This document shows, piece by piece, positions 5,697 through 7,960 of a DNA stretch of 7,960 nt. The position numbers and the translations under genes are program-made. The DNA comes from Spirochaetaceae bacterium. Lineage in GTDB: Bacteria > Spirochaetota > Spirochaetia > DSM-27196 > SLAA01. The stretch is from NCBI GenBank assembly GCA_003564775.1, contig PXEI01000046.1:1-7960 (forward strand), written 5' to 3'. Under the pieces are notes generated by a model that ran no database searches, was not told where the DNA came from, and was given only the letters and a program-made list of their open reading frames with translations. Numbering within the stretch: the first letter of the stretch is position 1; each line of letters begins with the position of its first letter.

Positions 5697-6980
5697 ATGT
5701 CAGATGCATCTAATATAACGGCGAATCGCATTGAGGCCAAAACCGTTGTGCTTGGACTACAACACACCTTTGTGATGTTCGGTGCCACGGTTCTGGTACC
5801 AATCATTACCGGGCTTGATATCGGAGTAACACTGTTTGCAGCCGGAATTGGAACACTGATTTTTCATCTCTTCACCAAGGGTAAGATGCCGGTGTTCCTG
5901 GGAAGCTCGTTCGCTTTCATCCCGCCTATACTCGCGGTCACGGCGGCTTCTGGAGGCAATATTGCCTACGCAACCGGCGGAATCATGGTTGCTGGCCTTG
6001 TGTATCTGGTAATTGGTTTCATCTTTCGTTTTGTGTCCTATGAGGTGCTCAAGCTTATTCTTCCACCGCACGTTACCGGGCCGATCATTATTCTCATTGG
6101 TCTCATTCTTGCGCCGGTTGCCATAGACAGTGCCGCAGGGGTGAACTCACCTGAGTGGGTTGTTGAGACGATTGGTACCGGCGGAGCATGGGCTGTTGCA
6201 ATTTTTACTTTTGCCGTAGCGGTGTTCGTGAAGGTGGGGGCGCTGAAGTTCGGCTGGAAGTTTGTCTCAACGCTGCCTGTGCTCGTAGCACTTATTGCTG
6301 GCTACCTGCTGTCGGTAGTACTGGGCATTGTCGATTTTGGAGGCATAGCTGAAGCAGGTTGGTTCGGCCTGCCTGCCTTTATGCTGCCGCGCTTCTCAAC
6401 AACCGCAATCCTCATGACGGTTCCCATTGCTATTGTCACGGTTGTAGAACACTTTGGCGATGTCATTGCAATTGGCAATGTAGTGAAGAAGGACTACCTG
6501 AAGGACCCAGGTGTAACCCGTACCCTGTTGGGAGACGGAATTGCTACATCGATCTCTGCCTTACTTGGTGGCCCGGCAAACACTACCTACAGCGAAAACA
6601 CCGGTGCGGTGGCCCTTACTGGAGTGCACACCCCTATAGTCATGCAGATTGCGGCTGTTTTTGCCATTATCCTTTCATTGGTTCCCAAGTTCACGGCACT
6701 TATTGCGGGGATACCCGGCCCGGTCATCGGGGGAATCTCGATACTCCTGTTTGGCATGATTAGTTCCATAGGTATTCGCAACATGGTCGATGCCCGCGTG
6801 AACATGGACGACCCGCGGCCCCTGATTATTTCCTCGGCCATGCTGGTGCTTGGTTTAGGCGGCGCACAGTTCCAGACAGGCACCTTTGAGCTTGGTGGGC
6901 TTGCGCTGGCGGCAATTGTTGGAATACTGCTGAACCTGATCATTAACTTTGAGAGTTTCCGCAAAAGCTCCTCCGTGTAG
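5697..6980 (+). CDS. uraA: NCS2-family uracil permease (UraA/PyrP-like)
   Basis: This inner-membrane proton-coupled nucleobase transporter most likely imports uracil for pyrimidine salvage. It is 427 residues, close to E. coli UraA (about 429), and is hydrophobic throughout with the pattern of a 14-helix NCS2 carrier. The family stretch LQHTFVMFGATVLVP is at 21-35, and FLGSSFAFIPP (67-77) matches the substrate-lining helix 3 region. Glu251 in VVEHFGD and Glu300 in NTTYSENTG (295-303) correspond to the two glutamates that contact uracil in UraA. One difference is that the residue four after Glu251 is Asp255, where I recall E. coli UraA having His (EHVGH), so another nucleobase such as xanthine cannot be fully excluded. 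NTTYxEN favours uracil. It has a strong Shine-Dalgarno, its own promoter, and is transcribed divergently from the ankyrin gene. No pyrimidine gene is adjacent. Confidence 0.93.
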   Translation: MSDASNITANRIEAKTVVLGLQHTFVMFGATVLVPIITGLDIGVTLFAAGIGTLIFHLFTKGKMPVFLGSSFAFIPPILAVTAASGGNIAYATGGIMVAGLVYLVIGFIFRFVSYEVLKLILPPHVTGPIIILIGLILAPVAIDSAAGVNSPEWVVETIGTGGAWAVAIFTFAVAVFVKVGALKFGWKFVSTLPVLVALIAGYLLSVVLGIVDFGGIAEAGWFGLPAFMLPRFSTTAILMTVPIAIVTVVEHFGDVIAIGNVVKKDYLKDPGVTRTLLGDGIATSISALLGGPANTTYSENTGAVALTGVHTPIVMQIAAVFAIILSLVPKFTALIAGIPGPVIGGISILLFGMISSIGIRNMVDARVNMDDPRPLIISSAMLVLGLGGAQFQTGTFELGGLALAAIVGILLNLIINFESFRKSSSV

Positions 6981-7008
6981 TTGTTCCTCGCCGCACCTCA
7001 CCAATCCA

Positions 7009-7017
7009 TGTTAGTAT
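7009..7017 (+). promoter_or_regulatory. Putative extended -10 promoter of the SDR gene
   Basis: TG-T-TAGTAT matches an extended -10 element, and its hexamer is identical to the -10 of the pyrophosphatase promoter. No convincing -35 lies 16-18 bp upstream. Transcription would start near 7024, leaving a leader of about 44 bases that contains a small hairpin (TCAAG/CTTGA, 7041-7055) just before the Shine-Dalgarno. No terminator is visible after the permease gene, so read-through into the SDR gene is also possible. Confidence 0.4.
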
Positions 7018-7054
7018 GGGTTTTGGAAGTACATCCGCATTCAAGGCAGTCTTG

Positions 7055-7062
7055 AGAGGAGG
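7055..7062 (+). promoter_or_regulatory. Shine-Dalgarno of the SDR gene
   Basis: AGAGGAGG ends five bases before ATG 7068, which supports that start. Confidence 0.85.
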
Positions 7063-7067
7063 CGACC

Positions 7068-7823
7068 ATGTTACGATTTGACGGAAAAGCTGCTGTTGTG
7101 ACCGGTGGAGGCGGCGATATCGGACGCGCTGCCTGTGTCACCCTGGCACAGCAAGGAGCAAAAGTCCTGGTTGTGGACATGAACGAGGACGCAATTAAGA
7201 AAACCGTAGATGAGGTTCACGCAGCGGGCGGTACGGCCGAGGGCTTCGCCGCCGATGTCTCAAAGGCCGCAGACTGCGAGGCATATGCGGCTAAGGCGGT
7301 TGAGTTGTGGGGGCGCATTGATGTTTTTCTGAACAATGCCGGTATAGAAGGCCCGGCAGCACCAATTACCGAGTATCCCGAAGACGCCTTTGACAAGGTG
7401 ATTGCCGTGAACGTGAAAGGTGTGTATCTGGGAATGAAGAGTGTCATTCCACATATGAAAAGCGGATCGGCCATTGTGAACACAGCCAGTGTTGCCGGAC
7501 TCCAAGGCTCACCCGGTCTCGTTGGTTATGTAACATCAAAACACGCGGTAATTGGTATGACACGAGTCGCCGCCCTTGAGTTGGCAGAGAAAAACATCCG
7601 GGTAACCGCAATCTGCCCCGCCCCGATTAAGGGTCGCATGATGAGCAGCATTGAGAAGAATGTAGGTGCTCAGGAAGAAGATGCCTTTAAGGGAATTGTG
7701 CCTCTTGGCCGCTACGGTACTCCGCAAGAGGTCGCCAACCTCGCGGTCATGTTGCTCTCGGACGAGGCAAGTTACTTGACCGGGGGCTTCTACACTGTGG
7801 ATGGCGGTACTACAGCCCAGTAG
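7068..7823 (+). CDS. Classical short-chain dehydrogenase/reductase (SDR)
   Basis: This is a cytoplasmic NAD(P)-dependent oxidoreductase of 251 residues, typical of the classical SDR family. The Rossmann nucleotide motif is TGGGGDIG (12-19). Asp37 at the end of the second strand (VLVVDMN) favours NAD(H) over NADP(H). ADV (62-64) and NNAG (89-92) are present. The catalytic tetrad is Asn114 (NVKG), Ser141 (NTASVAG), Tyr154 and Lys158 (YVTSK). The usual CPG after strand 6 reads CPAP (183-186) here. The C-terminus FYTVDGGTTAQ resembles FabG-like and glucose/alcohol dehydrogenase SDRs. The substrate cannot be inferred from sequence, and FabG is unlikely because no fatty-acid genes are near. It follows the permease by 87 bases and has a strong Shine-Dalgarno and a possible promoter of its own. 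A hairpin lies downstream at 7852-7877. Confidence 0.93.
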   Translation: MLRFDGKAAVVTGGGGDIGRAACVTLAQQGAKVLVVDMNEDAIKKTVDEVHAAGGTAEGFAADVSKAADCEAYAAKAVELWGRIDVFLNNAGIEGPAAPITEYPEDAFDKVIAVNVKGVYLGMKSVIPHMKSGSAIVNTASVAGLQGSPGLVGYVTSKHAVIGMTRVAALELAEKNIRVTAICPAPIKGRMMSSIEKNVGAQEEDAFKGIVPLGRYGTPQEVANLAVMLLSDEASYLTGGFYTVDGGTTAQ

Positions 7824-7851
7824 CCGCCGCCCGTCTATGAGACACACGGTG

Positions 7852-7877
7852 CCAGCCAGGTCTATTGGCCTGGCTGG
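7852..7877 (+). terminator. Strong hairpin after the SDR gene, lacking a T-run
   Basis: CCAGCCAGG, loop TCTATTGG, CCTGGCTGG form a perfect 9-bp GC-rich stem 28 bases after the SDR stop. Its position suggests transcription termination or 3'-end protection. It is followed by TAGTTCC rather than a T-tract, so it is not a textbook intrinsic terminator. The stem is symmetric and would also form on the minus strand. Confidence 0.5.
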
Positions 7878-7912
7878 TAGTTCCACACGCTGCAATTCCT
7901 TGCACCCTACTC

Positions 7913-7940
7913 TTGCATACCACGATTTTGCTGCTACAAT
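7913..7940 (+). promoter_or_regulatory. Extended -10 promoter for the gene at the right edge
   Basis: The weak -35 TTGCAT (7913-7918) is followed by a 16-bp spacer and -10 TACAAT (7935-7940, one mismatch to consensus), preceded by TGC to make an extended -10. The -10 box ends only nine bases before ATG 7950, so the transcript would have almost no leader. Confidence 0.55.
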
Positions 7941-7949
7941 ACTCACATT

Positions 7950-7960
7950 ATGAACCAAAC
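7950..7960 (+). CDS. Start of a gene truncated by the window edge
   Basis: ATG AAC CAA (MNQ...) begins nine bases after a good -10 box and runs off the right edge. Only three codons are visible, so no product can be named. There is no Shine-Dalgarno; the arrangement fits a leaderless or near-leaderless mRNA. The call rests entirely on the promoter position. Confidence 0.4.

Noticed and set aside
7041..7055. Small hairpin TCAAG/CTTGA before the SDR Shine-Dalgarno as a translational switch
   Set aside because: The stem is only five base pairs and barely touches the Shine-Dalgarno, so it is too weak to claim regulation.
1..7960. CRISPR array, tRNA, rRNA, insertion sequence or phage genes
   Set aside because: No regularly spaced repeats, cloverleaf-like sequences, rRNA segments, transposase motifs or terminal repeats were seen. 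Nearly all of the window is explained by ordinary chromosomal genes, and no gap exceeds 300 bases.

Overview
The window is ordinary, gene-dense bacterial chromosome of moderately high GC content. It holds no rRNA, tRNA, CRISPR array or insertion sequence. The lineage cannot be fixed from sequence alone. A membrane pyrophosphatase of the K+-dependent, Na+-type sequence class, a chelatase-like AAA/VWA protein and an NCS2 uracil permease fit a free-living, probably anaerobic or facultative bacterium. A spirochaete-like origin is only a guess.

Layout. The left two thirds (1-5550) is read on the minus strand. In transcription order it holds a small exported ankyrin-repeat protein (5038-5550), a chelatase-type AAA+ ATPase (3688-4983) and a VWA/MIDAS domain that continues it in the -1 frame (2906-3724). 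A possible terminator and a good promoter follow (2804-2904), then a membrane-integral pyrophosphatase (707-2773) and, 8 bases later, an unrecognised gene that runs off the left edge (1-698). The right third (5697-7960) is read on the plus strand. It holds an NCS2 uracil permease (5697-6980), a classical SDR oxidoreductase (7068-7823), a strong intergenic hairpin, and a promoter feeding a gene that begins at the right edge (7950). The ankyrin and permease genes diverge from a 146-bp region that carries a promoter and two perfect 13-bp inverted repeats.

Most interesting point: the AAA+ and VWA halves look like one chlD/bchD-type gene, interrupted by a -1 frame change exactly at a run of ten A's on the coding strand (3725-3734). 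The VWA half has no ribosome binding site of its own, and a GC-rich hairpin lies just downstream. This matches the reported chlD genes that use programmed frameshifting to make a small (I-like, AAA+ only) and a medium (D-like, AAA+ plus VWA) chelatase subunit from one mRNA. A sequencing indel or true pseudogene remains possible but less likely.

How the genes relate: the pyrophosphatase couples PPi hydrolysis to ion pumping, and its downstream partner is unknown. The chelatase subunits would work with a large CobN/BchH-type subunit not present here. The permease imports uracil for nucleotide salvage. Several genes lack a Shine-Dalgarno but have a -10-like hexamer 8-10 bases before the ATG, which hints at leaderless transcripts.
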